From: Benzoatithermus sp963720725
Lineage (GTDB): Bacteria > Pseudomonadota > Alphaproteobacteria > Geminicoccales > Geminicoccaceae
Length of the DNA: 64,000 nucleotides
Assembly (NCBI GenBank): GCA_963720725.1
Contig: CAVRGN010000003.1
Location: forward strand, 558,001 to 622,000
Reading direction: 5' to 3'
Shown: positions 16,725 to 25,614 of the stretch, one piece after another
How the letters are laid out: each line of letters opens with the position of its first letter
Position numbering within the stretch: the stretch's first letter is position 1
Made by a program: the position numbers and the translations under genes
The notes under the pieces: generated by a model
What the model was told of the DNA's origin: nothing
Databases searched by the model: none
Seen by the model: the letters and a program-made list of their open reading frames with translations, nothing else

Positions 16725-17459
16725 TCAGCGCGCGGCCTGCAGCAGGAACAGGCCCCAGAACGCAAGTGCGAGAGGCGGGCCGAACGGCACTGCCGTCTCC
16801 GCGCGCAGCGGCGCCGTCCGAACCAGGGCCAGAGCCAGCCCGAGCAGCGCCGCGACTAGGACCAGCCAGGGCAGTTGCTCGATTCCGAGCCAAGCGCCTG
16901 CTGCCGCCAGCAGCTTCGCATCGCCGAGGCCGAGCCCCTCGCGGCCGCGCAGGCGGCGATAGCCCCAGGCGATCGCCGCGAGCGTCAGGTAGCCCGCGGC
17001 GGCTCCCGCCAGCGAGCCCGTCAGGTCCACGCCCGGCAGCAGCTGCAAGGCGGCGCCGGCAATCCCGGCCACCACCAGCGGAAGGGTCAGCGCGTCGGGC
17101 AGCCGCCAGGAGCGCAGGTCGATCAGGGACAGGGCTAGCAGCCACCAGCCAAGCGTGGCTGCAGCCAGGCACAACCGACCGCCGATCAGGGAGAACGCGA
17201 TGGTGCCGATCAGGGCGGCAGCCAGCTCCACCGACGGATAGAAGGCCGAGAGTGCCGCACCGCAGTGCCGGCAGCGGCCGCGGCTCGCCAGCCAGCTCCA
17301 CAATGGGAGGAGGTCCGTGACCCCGAGCTGCGTGCCGCAGCTGCGGCACGCCGATCGTCCGAGCAGCACGCCCGACCAGCCGTTCGGCTCGCGCAACACG
17401 ACCGTGCCGACGAAGCTGCCGACGCATAGCCCGAGCAGCGCGCCCGCCAGCGCCGGCAA
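16725..17459 (-). CDS. Prepilin peptidase (A24 family)
   Basis: Bifunctional leader peptidase/N-methyltransferase for type IV pilin-like proteins (244 aa). Paired CxxC motifs at Cys38/41 and Cys63/66 form the zinc-binding cytoplasmic loop. Predicted catalytic aspartates are Asp114 (IDLRSWRLPD) and Asp180 (GLGLGD). About seven membrane segments. It lies 18 bases after the secretin gene on the same strand, so it likely processes pseudopilins of that type II system. Confidence 0.9.
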   Translation of the reverse strand: MPALAGALLGLCVGSFVGTVVLREPNGWSGVLLGRSACRSCGTQLGVTDLLPLWSWLASRGRCRHCGAALSAFYPSVELAAALIGTIAFSLIGGRLCLAAATLGWWLLALSLIDLRSWRLPDALTLPLVVAGIAGAALQLLPGVDLTGSLAGAAAGYLTLAAIAWGYRRLRGREGLGLGDAKLLAAAGAWLGIEQLPWLVLVAALLGLALALVRTAPLRAETAVPFGPPLALAFWGLFLLQAAR

Positions 17460-17477
17460 GACTGTCTCCAGTGCGTA

Positions 17478-19733
17478 CTAGCCCGCGGGAGCGGGCGACA
17501 GCCCGTAGGGGTCGGGAAGCGGCTGGCCGCGTGGGACGACCAGTGGCTGCGGATAGGTGGGCGGCGGCTGCGGCACGGGGCTCGGACGGTAGGGCTCCAC
17601 CACGTCCAACGGCAGGCCTTCGGACTGGCGCAGCGAGCGCAATCTCGACCGCAGTTCCTCGCTGACGTCACGGGCGTCCTCGGGATTGCGGATCACCCTG
17701 GGCGTGATGAAGACGATGAGCTCCCTGCGCGTGTTGGAGTTGCTGGTGGTTCCGAACAGGCTGCCGAGCACCGGGATCTCGCCGAGGATCGGGACGCGGT
17801 CGCGGCCGCGCTCCTCGCTGTCCTCGATCAGCCCGCCCAACACCACCGTCTGGCCGCTCTGGACGTTGACCCGACTGGTGATCTTGCGCTGCGTGAACGT
17901 CGGGGTCAGGCGGTTGTTGGTGGTCAGGCTGGACGTGTCGACGCGGCTGACCTCCTGGGCGATCTCAAGCGATACGGCTTGGTTGGAGTTGATGCGCGGC
18001 CTGACCTGAAGAATGACGCCCGTGTCGCGATATTCGATGCTGTTGAGGATATTGGCGTCCGTCTGCAGGCTCTGCTGCTGCTGGGTCTGGACCGGGACCT
18101 CCTGACCGACGTTCAAGACCGCCTCGCTGTTGTCCTGGACGACGACGGAGGGCGCGGAAAGAACCTTCACATCCGTCAGCCGCGACAGGGCTTCGATGCT
18201 GATCACATTGCTGCCAGGCGTGGCCAGGAAACTGAAACCGCCCGCGAAGGCACTGAAGATGTTGGCTGCGGCGCCCTGCGAGAAGCCGCCGCTGAGGCTG
18301 CCGCTCTCCAGGAAATACTGGACACCATAACGCAGGGTATCATTGAGCGTGACCTCGGCGATCGTGGCCTCGATCAGCACCTGCCAGGGCGCCGTGTCGA
18401 GCCGGGCGAGCGTCGCCTCGATGCGGTCGAACTCCTCGGGTGTGGCACGGATCAGCAGGGAATTGGTGGACTTGCTCGCCACGACCTTGACCGGGCCCGA
18501 GAGGGTCGAGGACTCGGCCGGTGAACTCGTGGCACCCGGCGTTGCGCCGAAGCCGTCCGGGTTGCCGATCTCGCCGCCATCCTCCGTCCCCGCGGCACCG
18601 CCCAGGGCGGCGCTGGCGGCGGCGAGGCTCGGGCCGGTGTCGGCGGCGGCGGGTCCCTCGCTGAACGCCTCATTGAGCAGCTTGGCCACATCTTCGGCGG
18701 CGCCGTGCTTCAGATTGTAGACGTAGAATTGCGGGCCCACCGCCTGTCCGCGATCCAGCCTCGACACCCAGCCGCCGACCTCGCGGATCTGCTCGGGATC
18801 GCCGGCGATGGCCAAAACGGCGTTGAGACGAGCGAGGGGCAGGAAGCGGATCAGCGAGGGCTCGGCGCCGGTGGGGTCGAACGGCGCGAAGATCGCCTGG
18901 AGTTCGGGAATCACCGCCTCGACATTGGCGCGCTCCAGCGGGAACAGGCCGATGGCCTTGCCGGCCATCCAGTCGACGTCCAGGTCGGACAAGGTCTCGA
19001 CCACGTTCTGGCGCTCGATGCCGGTGCCGCTGAACAGGATCGCGTTGCGGCCGGGATCGATCCGGATATCCTCTGGAGACGCCACCAGCGGCTGGATGAA
19101 CTGCGCTGCGGAGGTCGCCGAGATGTTGCGCAACGGCACGATGGTGATGCCGTACCCGGGCCGGATCTGGACCGGCCGGCCGCCGAGCGGCACGACCTGC
19201 GACGTGCCGATCGCCGCGTCGACCGGCATGACCCGGTAGGTGTTGGGGCTGCTCTCGACCATGGTGGCGCCGTTTGCGCGCAGCACCGTCTCCAGTACCG
19301 CCAGCAGGTCGGCATTGGACATCGGCGCACTGGTGGACAGCGTGACCTGCCCCTGCACGTCACTGTCCACCGTATAGCTCCGGCCCAGGATATCGCCGAG
19401 GATCACCTTGATCACGTCGCGGATCTCGGCCTGCTCGAAATTGAGCTGAACGCCCTCGGCGCTGCGCTGAGCCCCACCGGTCACGGCCCGCTGTGAGGTG
19501 ACGCTGCGACCGCCGTAGATCTGGGCCTGGAGCGGAGGTTCGGGAGGCCGCTGCGGACCGATGCCCGCAGCAGCAGGTGCAACCCCAGGAGCGGTTGGCG
19601 GCGGCTGGAACGAAACGTCGTTCAGCGCCTGGGTGATGTCGGAGCGGGTCGATGGCTCGATGCAGCCGGCGAGCAGCAACATGACACCGAGCAGGGCGGT
19701 TCGCGGTCGAAGCGCAAACGAGGGAAAACTCAT
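17478..19733 (-). CDS. gspD: Type II secretion outer-membrane secretin GspD
   Basis: Outer-membrane channel of a type II secretion system (751 aa). Signal peptide with lipobox LLAGC (Cys24), so a lipoprotein secretin. N-domains follow (about 95-400, with VLGDILGRSYTVD), then a glycine/serine-rich insert near 415-450. The secretin core has VPVQTQQQQ and the signature VPILGEIPVLGSLFG near residue 660, then a proline-rich tail. Only the peptidase follows; the other gsp genes are not in this window. Confidence 0.92.
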   Translation of the reverse strand: MSFPSFALRPRTALLGVMLLLAGCIEPSTRSDITQALNDVSFQPPPTAPGVAPAAAGIGPQRPPEPPLQAQIYGGRSVTSQRAVTGGAQRSAEGVQLNFEQAEIRDVIKVILGDILGRSYTVDSDVQGQVTLSTSAPMSNADLLAVLETVLRANGATMVESSPNTYRVMPVDAAIGTSQVVPLGGRPVQIRPGYGITIVPLRNISATSAAQFIQPLVASPEDIRIDPGRNAILFSGTGIERQNVVETLSDLDVDWMAGKAIGLFPLERANVEAVIPELQAIFAPFDPTGAEPSLIRFLPLARLNAVLAIAGDPEQIREVGGWVSRLDRGQAVGPQFYVYNLKHGAAEDVAKLLNEAFSEGPAAADTGPSLAAASAALGGAAGTEDGGEIGNPDGFGATPGATSSPAESSTLSGPVKVVASKSTNSLLIRATPEEFDRIEATLARLDTAPWQVLIEATIAEVTLNDTLRYGVQYFLESGSLSGGFSQGAAANIFSAFAGGFSFLATPGSNVISIEALSRLTDVKVLSAPSVVVQDNSEAVLNVGQEVPVQTQQQQSLQTDANILNSIEYRDTGVILQVRPRINSNQAVSLEIAQEVSRVDTSSLTTNNRLTPTFTQRKITSRVNVQSGQTVVLGGLIEDSEERGRDRVPILGEIPVLGSLFGTTSNSNTRRELIVFITPRVIRNPEDARDVSEELRSRLRSLRQSEGLPLDVVEPYRPSPVPQPPPTYPQPLVVPRGQPLPDPYGLSPAPAG

Positions 19734-19932
19734 GAGTTGCAGCTCGATCCCGGGCTTGTTGCGGACAACGGTCTCGACCTCGCCTCCGACGTCGACCGGG
19801 CATGCCGCGCCTGCGCCGGTGTTTCTTCAGCGGCCCGGCACCCTAGTTTGGTTGAGGCTGGAGGTAAACGACGGGAGGGTCACGCAGAAGACGTTGCAGT
19901 GTTGGCAAATGTTCCGTCTCGGCGTTTTCTCG

Positions 19933-20700
19933 CTATAGTTGCAGAACTGCCGCGAATCGCAGCCGTACATAGTCCGCCGACCACCTGCCGGTATTGTCGC
20001 GCAACACGTGCCGGAGCAGATCGACTGCCTCCTCGCGGACCGCAGCGCGGTCGCCTGCCGCTACGGGCCGCAGGAACGGATCGGCAAAGGTTTCGAGCCA
20101 TGCCGCCATACCCGTCGGCAGAGGCGTGGGGCGCGGTATCAGCTCGATCCGCGCCACCGAGAATCCTTGCCGCTCCAGCCGAGCGCGATACTCCTCCGGT
20201 GTCGGAAAATACCAAGGGTGGAATGCGGCGCCGTCGATGGCGCGGCGGGAAAGGACCGCCTGGAGCGCCACGATGATCGCCGCCACATTGCCGTGACCTC
20301 CGAACTCCCCGACGAAGCGCCCCCCCGGACGGAGCGCGCGCGCGACACCCGCGATGACGGCATCGGGGCGGGCACTCATCCAGTGCAGTGCGGCGTTCGA
20401 GAACACGGCGTCGAATTCTTCCCGGAACATCAGGTCGGCGCCGTCGGCAACCCGCGCGTCGACGTTCTGCAGGCGGGCTTCGCGCACCATGTCGGGGGCC
20501 GCGTCGACCCCGACCACACTGCAGCCCAGCTCGACCAGCTGGCGGCTCAGAACGCCGTCGCCACAGCCGAGGTCGAGGATACGCTCGCCCGCGCGCGGCG
20601 CCAGGAGCTCGAGCACCGGCATGCCCAGTTCCGCCACGAATCGCGCATGGGTAGCGTAGCGAGCGGCATCCCAGTCCTGGCCCGCACTAGGAACTTGCAC
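19933..20700 (-). CDS. SAM-dependent methyltransferase (Tam-like)
   Basis: Class I methyltransferase (255 aa) resembling trans-aconitate 2-methyltransferase. Motif I is ILDLGCGDG (41-49); FSNAALHWM, characteristic of Tam-like enzymes, follows near residue 105; then LRPGGRF. GTG 20700 is taken as start: GCGAGG lies seven bases before it and the sequence from DWDAARYATHARF onward fits the family. The substrate is not determined by sequence. Confidence 0.82.
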   Translation of the reverse strand: MQVPSAGQDWDAARYATHARFVAELGMPVLELLAPRAGERILDLGCGDGVLSRQLVELGCSVVGVDAAPDMVREARLQNVDARVADGADLMFREEFDAVFSNAALHWMSARPDAVIAGVARALRPGGRFVGEFGGHGNVAAIIVALQAVLSRRAIDGAAFHPWYFPTPEEYRARLERQGFSVARIELIPRPTPLPTGMAAWLETFADPFLRPVAAGDRAAVREEAVDLLRHVLRDNTGRWSADYVRLRFAAVLQL

Positions 20701-20755
20701 CTTGGAGCCTCGCCATGGTATAGGAAAATGTACACATAACCGAACGGTGCGCGTG

Positions 20756-21595
20756 ATGCTAACGGTTCTCCGTCGCGGTGACCATGGGCCGGAGGTCGAA
20801 CGGCTGCAACAAAGGCTGCGCGGAGCAGGCTTTCCGCCCGGCCGAATCGACGGCACATTCGGTCCGGCAACGGAAGCCGCCTTGCTGGGTCTGCAGCGCG
20901 CGCACGATCTCCTGCCCGACGGGATCGCCGGCCCGGCGACCTGGAAAGCTCTCGCGGACGTCGGCGAGGGGGCACCGATCGACGTCACCGACCGGATCGA
21001 CGTGGCCTTCACAGCCGACCTGTTCCCGTTCACGCCGCTGCAGCCGATCCGCCGCTTTCTGCCCGCGGTCCTGGCGGGCCTGCGTGGCGCGGGCCTGGTC
21101 GACAAGCCGATGCTCCTCATGGCGCTCGCGACCATCCGGGCGGAAAGCGAGGGCTTCGCTCCGGTCGAGGAGCAGCCATCCCGCTTCAACACCTCGCCGG
21201 AGGGCGAGCCGTTCGACCTCTATGATCACCGGCGCGATCTGGGCAATCAGGGCCGGCCGGACGGGGCGCGTTTCCGCGGCCGGGGCTTCGTCCAGCTCAC
21301 CGGCCGGGACAATTATCGTCGCTACGGCGCGGCACTGGGGCTTGGCGACCGCCTCTTGCAGGAGCCGCATCGGGCGACGGAGCCGGGCATCGCCGGACGG
21401 CTGCTGGCGGCCTTCCTGGGCGATCGGCAGCGGCCGATCAAGCAGGCGCTGCTCGAGGACGATCTCGTCCGCGCCAGACGCCTCGTCAATGGCGGCCGCC
21501 ACGGCCTCGACCGCTTCGTCTCGGCCTACCGCGCCGGCGACACCTTGCTCGACGACCCGATCTGGTCCGCGCGCCGGTTGGCCGCAGCGGCTTGA
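20756..21595 (+). CDS. Peptidoglycan-binding domain + GH19-like lysozyme/chitinase
   Basis: Predicted cell-wall hydrolase (279 aa). An N-terminal PG_binding_1 repeat (residues 1-65, RRGDHGPEVERLQQRL and IDGTFGPATEAAL) precedes a GH19/endolysin-like domain. That domain contains TIRAESEGFAPVEE, with the likely catalytic Glu, and FRGRGFVQLTGRDNY. There is no signal peptide, as in many phage or toxin-type endolysins, but no phage genes surround it. Start ATG 20756; GTG 20753 is possible. Confidence 0.82.
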   Translation: MLTVLRRGDHGPEVERLQQRLRGAGFPPGRIDGTFGPATEAALLGLQRAHDLLPDGIAGPATWKALADVGEGAPIDVTDRIDVAFTADLFPFTPLQPIRRFLPAVLAGLRGAGLVDKPMLLMALATIRAESEGFAPVEEQPSRFNTSPEGEPFDLYDHRRDLGNQGRPDGARFRGRGFVQLTGRDNYRRYGAALGLGDRLLQEPHRATEPGIAGRLLAAFLGDRQRPIKQALLEDDLVRARRLVNGGRHGLDRFVSAYRAGDTLLDDPIWSARRLAAAA

Positions 21596-21596
21596 C

Positions 21597-22868
21597 CTAG
21601 CGGGCCTCGATCGCGGCGGCTCGCGCGGTCACCGCTTCGATGTCGGCGAAGCTTGCCGCCTCGCAGATCAGCTCACGCGCGAGCAGCAGATTGCGACGCT
21701 CGCAATCCGCACGCCGATCCGGGTCCGCGATGGTCTCCATGTCGATGTTGTGGGCGAGGCCCAACGTGCGCCGAATCATGGATGCGCCGGCAAAGCCCAG
21801 TGAGTCGCGGAACAGCCGTTGGATATAGCCCGATTGGGCCTCGCGCAGCGCTGCCCGGCCCTCGCTGCCGTCGAACAGCGGGGCCGGGTAGCCGTCGCCG
21901 GTGGGAAACGCGGTCCACAGCTCGACGAACCGGCGAGCGAATCCGTTCCAGGTTTCGGCCACTGTCGCCAGGATCCAGCGCCGGTAGTCGTCGCGGTCGC
22001 CCGCCGCGCGCTCGTGCCCGCGCTGGCTGAAGTGGCACATCAGCAGATTGCCCAGGATCTTGCCGACGTCGAAGCCCATCGGTCCCATCACCGCAAACTC
22101 GGGGTCGATGATCTTGGTGTCTTCCGGGGTCACCATGATCGACCCGGTGTGCAGGTCGCCATGGAGCAGCGCCTGCGCCTCGCACAGGAATTTCAGCTTC
22201 AGCGCCGATACCGCCCGCTTGAGGCGCGCGTCGCTCCTGATCTCGACCGCGACATCGTCGAGCTGCGGGCTGGTCCAGCGGTTGCGGCTGCAGATCATGT
22301 AGGGATCGGTGAAGATCAGGTCCTCGGTGATCTTGCACAGCTCGGTATTGCCTGAGAATGCGGCCACCAGCTCGCGCTTCTCCGCCGCCGGCAGCGCCAT
22401 ATCGGACGTGTAGTAGAGCGTGGTCGCGAGATAGTCGGCGATGTGCGCCGCGAACTCGGGATAGACGGCGCCCTCGATCATGCCGCGGCGCATGATCACA
22501 TGTGGGCGGCAGCACTCCATGACGATCAGGTAGAGCCGCTCGTCGAAGTGCAGGAGTTCAGGAATGCGACCCGCTGCGTGGCGGGACTGGATCGAGGCGG
22601 CGCGATGCTCGTACCAGGCGCGCTTGAGGTCCAGAGGCCAACCCTCGCCGACCAGACGGACATAGGGCAGCGCCTGCTTTAGGCAGAGATCGCCGCCCGG
22701 CCCCTCGACGATAAAGACCAGGTTCAGATTGCCGTCGCCGACCTCGCTCACCCGCCAGTCGGCCGGCTCACCGCCCAGGCGACGTCGGATCGCCGGCAGA
22801 CCCGCGAGGTAGTCGGCCACGGTACCGTCGTCGAGCGCGCGATAGCCTTCAGGCGTGACGATGGCCAA
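21597..22868 (-). CDS. mtnK: S-methyl-5-thioribose kinase
   Basis: Methionine-salvage kinase (423 aa) that phosphorylates methylthioribose. APH-like fold: a nucleotide-binding region around VGDGNLNLVFIV, catalytic loop LLHGDLHTGSI, and the metal-binding IDPEF segment followed by MGPMGFDVG, which is specific to MtnK. It starts with TTG at 22868 behind a strong GGGAGG seven bases upstream. The usual partner mtnA is not adjacent. A perfect 7-bp inverted repeat sits just upstream. Confidence 0.92.
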   Translation of the reverse strand: MAIVTPEGYRALDDGTVADYLAGLPAIRRRLGGEPADWRVSEVGDGNLNLVFIVEGPGGDLCLKQALPYVRLVGEGWPLDLKRAWYEHRAASIQSRHAAGRIPELLHFDERLYLIVMECCRPHVIMRRGMIEGAVYPEFAAHIADYLATTLYYTSDMALPAAEKRELVAAFSGNTELCKITEDLIFTDPYMICSRNRWTSPQLDDVAVEIRSDARLKRAVSALKLKFLCEAQALLHGDLHTGSIMVTPEDTKIIDPEFAVMGPMGFDVGKILGNLLMCHFSQRGHERAAGDRDDYRRWILATVAETWNGFARRFVELWTAFPTGDGYPAPLFDGSEGRAALREAQSGYIQRLFRDSLGFAGASMIRRTLGLAHNIDMETIADPDRRADCERRNLLLARELICEAASFADIEAVTARAAAIEAR

Positions 22869-22890
22869 GGCAGGACCTCCCGCGATGTCG

Positions 22891-22912
22891 CTGCCATCCG
22901 CTCCTATGGCAG
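22891..22912. promoter_or_regulatory. Inverted repeat in the mtnK leader
   Basis: CTGCCAT / ATGGCAG, perfect seven-base arms around an eight-base loop, begins 23 bases before the mtnK start codon. On the mtnK transcript the loop reads AGGAGCGG. It could be an operator or an RNA hairpin near the ribosome site. It does not resemble a SAM riboswitch that I recognise. Confidence 0.35.
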
Positions 22913-23004
22913 AATGGCCCGCCCGGCAAACCCCACGTCACGAACCCTGGGTCTGCCGCTTGCGATCCTCCGGCGACGCCCCATTTCAAGGACTGAGCGT
23001 TCTT

Positions 23005-23020
23005 GTCGCCTCGTGGCGAC
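23005..23020 (+). promoter_or_regulatory. Stem-loop in the cold-shock gene leader
   Basis: GTCGCC-TCGT-GGCGAC forms a perfect six-pair stem with a tetraloop, 90 bases ahead of the cold-shock start. There is no T-run. It could be a structured 5' leader element, as cold-shock mRNAs often have, but no recognised cold-box was found. Confidence 0.25.
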
Positions 23021-23110
23021 CGGCTCTCGGGCTGGCCCTCATTGGATCGATGAGGAAACTCTCACGCCGCAGCACCTTGCCCGGCGTGCCTATGGCTATG
23101 AAGTGACGCA

Positions 23111-23320
23111 ATGCAAACTGGTACTGTCAAGTGGTTCAATCCGACCAAGGGCTTTGGCTTCATCCAGCCCGATTCGGGCGGGCCTGACGCCTTCGTGCAC
23201 ATCTCGGCGGTCGAGCGCGCCGGCCTCGGCGAGCTGCGCGAGGGCGAGCGGGTTCAGTACAACCTGACCCGTGGCAACAACGGCAAGAGTTCGGCCGAGG
23301 ATCTCAAGCGCGCCGACTGA
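23111..23320 (+). CDS. Cold-shock protein (CspA family)
   Basis: Single cold-shock domain RNA/DNA chaperone (69 aa). RNP1 KGFGFI and RNP2 FVHIS are intact, with the usual TGTVKWFNPTKG start. ATG 23111 has only a weak ribosome site, common for leader-controlled csp genes. A hairpin lies downstream at 23340-23371. Confidence 0.95.
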   Translation: MQTGTVKWFNPTKGFGFIQPDSGGPDAFVHISAVERAGLGELREGERVQYNLTRGNNGKSSAEDLKRAD

Positions 23321-23339
23321 GGCCGTTCAGGTCTGACCC

Positions 23340-23371
23340 GAGCGCGTCCCTCAAGTCATTGGGGGGCGCTC
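23340..23371 (+). terminator. Hairpin after the cold-shock gene
   Basis: GAGCGCGTCCC and GGGGGGCGCTC pair in ten of eleven positions across a ten-base loop, 19 bases beyond the csp stop. No U-tract follows, so termination strength is doubtful, but the position fits a transcript end. Confidence 0.45.
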
Positions 23372-23457
23372 TCGCGGTCGCCGCCGGCAGCGCGGCAACC
23401 ATTCCTGTCCCGCCACCGTTGCAATGGTCGGGGTTCGCGTCTCGGAGGAAACCAGTG

Positions 23458-23694
23458 ATGAGCCTGATCGACCGTCTGCCCGAGATGGCCGATGCTGCCC
23501 TTGGCAATCTGCACGCCAACGCGGTCCGGCTCGGTGAGAGTGGCACCGCGGCCCAGCGCGCGTCGGCCGCCAAGCTGCTGCCCGCACTGGAAGCCGAGAT
23601 GGAGACCCGCAAGGCCGCCAAGCGCCAGAAGCTGGTCGACGCCGGCAAAGCACGGGCGCGCAAGCGCAAGGAAGATGCCCAGACCGCCGCGTAA
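23458..23694 (+). CDS. Small conserved hypothetical protein, helical and basic
   Basis: 78-aa soluble protein, predicted all-helical. It has an N-terminal MSLIDRLPEMADAALGNL segment, a middle rich in Ala/Glu and a strongly basic tail (RKAAKRQK...KARARKRK). GGAGG nine bases before ATG 23458 supports translation. The basic tail suggests nucleic-acid binding; this is inference. I do not recognise a named family. Confidence 0.65.
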   Translation: MSLIDRLPEMADAALGNLHANAVRLGESGTAAQRASAAKLLPALEAEMETRKAAKRQKLVDAGKARARKRKEDAQTAA

Positions 23695-23715
23695 GCGACA
23701 GCGTCGCCGGCCCGC

Positions 23716-24804
23716 CTAGGGCAGTGCCACCAGCGATTCGGGGGCCCAGCCGACCTGGACCGTCTCGCCCGCTTGAAGAATACGCCGACCGACCGCATTG
23801 CGCATCGACACCACGACCGGCTCGTCGAGACCTGCAAGCTCAACGTAGTAGTAGGTCATGTCGCCATAATAGGCGGCGTTGCTGATCCGCCCCGCAGCCA
23901 CCCGCGCCGCCGACATGCCCGAATCGACCAGAAGCGTCATGCGCTCGGGGCGCACTCCGATGGTCAGCTCGCGGCTGCCGTTCAAGTTGAGCGGCTGGGT
24001 GATCGTCACCTGCCCCAGAGCCGCGACCTCCAGGCTCAGGCGACCCGGCTCGGTGCCGGTGACGGTGGCGGGCAGGAAGTTCATGCCGCCGATGAAATCG
24101 GCGACCACGCGGGTTTGCGGCTTCTGGTAGATTTCCTCCGGCGGGCCGACCTGGGCGATCCTCCCGGCGAACATGACCGCCAGCCGATCGGAGAGCGTCA
24201 GCGCCTCCTCCTGATCATGCGTCACCAGGATGAAGGTGATTCCGACTGCGCGCTGGAGCTGGCGCAGCTCGACATGCATGCGCTCGCGCAGCTTCTTGTC
24301 CAGGGCGGAGAGCGGCTCGTCCAGCAGCAGGACCTTCGGGCGCATGACCAAGGCTCGCGCCAGTGCAACGCGCTGGCGTTGGCCCCCGGAAAGTTCATGC
24401 GGCCGCCGCCCGCCAAGGCCCGCGAGCGCGACCATCGCCAACGCCCCGGCGACCCGCCGCTCAAAGGCGGTGCGGTCGAGATGCAGCCGTCGCAACCCGT
24501 AGCCGACATTCTCCGCCACCGTCAGGTGCGGGAAGATCGCATAGGACTGGAACACCATGTTGGTCGGGCGCCGGTTCGGCGGCACCTCGGCCATGGGCTG
24601 GCCGGCGATGGCGATCGTTCCCGCGCTGGGCCGGTCGAAGCCGGCCAGCAAGCGCAGGAGGGTGGTCTTGCCGCAGCCGGACGGTCCAAGCAGGGAGAAG
24701 AACTCGCCTGGGCCGATCGTCAACGACACGTCGTCCAGTGCGGTGAACGAGCCGAAGCGTCGGGTGACCCGCCGCACGTCGATCATCGGCAGTGGCTGGC
24801 TCAT
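23716..24804 (-). CDS. ABC transporter ATP-binding protein, PotA/polyamine-type
   Basis: ATPase (362 aa) of a spermidine/putrescine-type importer. ABC core: Walker A GPSGCGKTT, Q-loop FQSYAIFPHLTV, signature LSGGQRQR, Walker B VLLLDEPLSALDKKLRERM. A C-terminal TOBE regulatory domain starts near residue 280. ATGA overlap with the preceding permease gene. Its substrate may be a modified amine, given the methyltransferase and Rieske genes upstream. Confidence 0.88.
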   Translation of the reverse strand: MSQPLPMIDVRRVTRRFGSFTALDDVSLTIGPGEFFSLLGPSGCGKTTLLRLLAGFDRPSAGTIAIAGQPMAEVPPNRRPTNMVFQSYAIFPHLTVAENVGYGLRRLHLDRTAFERRVAGALAMVALAGLGGRRPHELSGGQRQRVALARALVMRPKVLLLDEPLSALDKKLRERMHVELRQLQRAVGITFILVTHDQEEALTLSDRLAVMFAGRIAQVGPPEEIYQKPQTRVVADFIGGMNFLPATVTGTEPGRLSLEVAALGQVTITQPLNLNGSRELTIGVRPERMTLLVDSGMSAARVAAGRISNAAYYGDMTYYYVELAGLDEPVVVSMRNAVGRRILQAGETVQVGWAPESLVALP

Positions 24805-25607
24805 GCCAGGGGCTCCCCGGGCATGCCCGTCCGGCGTTCGGCCCGCCGCCGGAGCAGTTCGGCGGTGCCAAGAAGGATGAGCGAGAACAGCAGGATCAGG
24901 GACCCCAACGCCAACACGTTCGGCAACTTGGCTGCGAAGCGCAACTGGCTCCAGATGTAGAGCGGGAGCGTCGTGGCTTGGCCGCCCAGGAAAAAAGCGA
25001 GGATGAACTCGTCGAAGGAGATGGTGAAGCAGATCAGCAGGCTGGAGATCAGCCCCGGCCTGACCAGTGGCAGGATCACCCGCCGGAAGGTCATCAAGCG
25101 CGTCTCGCCCAGGTCGAGCGAAGCCTCCTCCAGGCTGCGGTCGAGGCCGAGGAAGCTCGTGCGCAGCACCGAGATCGCGAAGGGCAGGCAGAACAGGACG
25201 TGGCCGAGCGTGATGGTGACCAGCGAAAGTTCGAGCCCGAGCTGCAGCAGGACGACGAGCAGGGCGACGGCGACGATGATCTCGGGCATGACCATGGGCA
25301 GCATGAGCAAGGCCGAGACGGTATCGCGACCCTTGAAGTCGTAGCGGGTCATCGCCCGCGCGGCGCCGATGCCCAGGATCGTCGCGATCACTGCGGCCGA
25401 GACGCCGACGATCATGCTGTTGACGAAGGCGTCGTGCAGCACGGGTATTCCGGCGAGGTTTTCGTACCAGCGCATGGTGAAGCCTTGGAGCGGAAAGGCC
25501 ACCACCGAGGAGTCGTTGAACGAGAACAGGGGCAGGAGCAGGACGGGCAGGTAGAGAAAGACCAGATAGGCCATGGCGTAGGCGGTGAGGCCGCGCGGTG
25601 CCGTCAT
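24801..25607 (-). CDS. ABC transporter permease, PotC-type
   Basis: Inner-membrane permease (268 aa, six helices) of the polyamine/opine/Fe importer group. The EAA loop LEEASLDLGETRLMTFRRVILP marks contact with the ATPase (split near residue 155). ATG 25607 follows GAGG by five bases and lies seven bases after the partner permease stop. Confidence 0.88.
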   Translation of the reverse strand: MTAPRGLTAYAMAYLVFLYLPVLLLPLFSFNDSSVVAFPLQGFTMRWYENLAGIPVLHDAFVNSMIVGVSAAVIATILGIGAARAMTRYDFKGRDTVSALLMLPMVMPEIIVAVALLVVLLQLGLELSLVTITLGHVLFCLPFAISVLRTSFLGLDRSLEEASLDLGETRLMTFRRVILPLVRPGLISSLLICFTISFDEFILAFFLGGQATTLPLYIWSQLRFAAKLPNVLALGSLILLFSLILLGTAELLRRRAERRTGMPGEPLA

Positions 25608-25614
25608 GGCGGCC

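Noticed and set aside
20756..21595. Prophage remnant suggested by the GH19-like lysozyme
   Set aside because: No holin, integrase, att-like repeat or other phage gene nearby, and composition matches the surroundings.
22914..23267. Plus-strand frame overlapping the cold-shock gene
   Set aside because: Contains a mildly protein-like stretch (HWIDEETLTPQHLARRAYGYE), but it runs through the csp gene in another frame and has no ribosome site.
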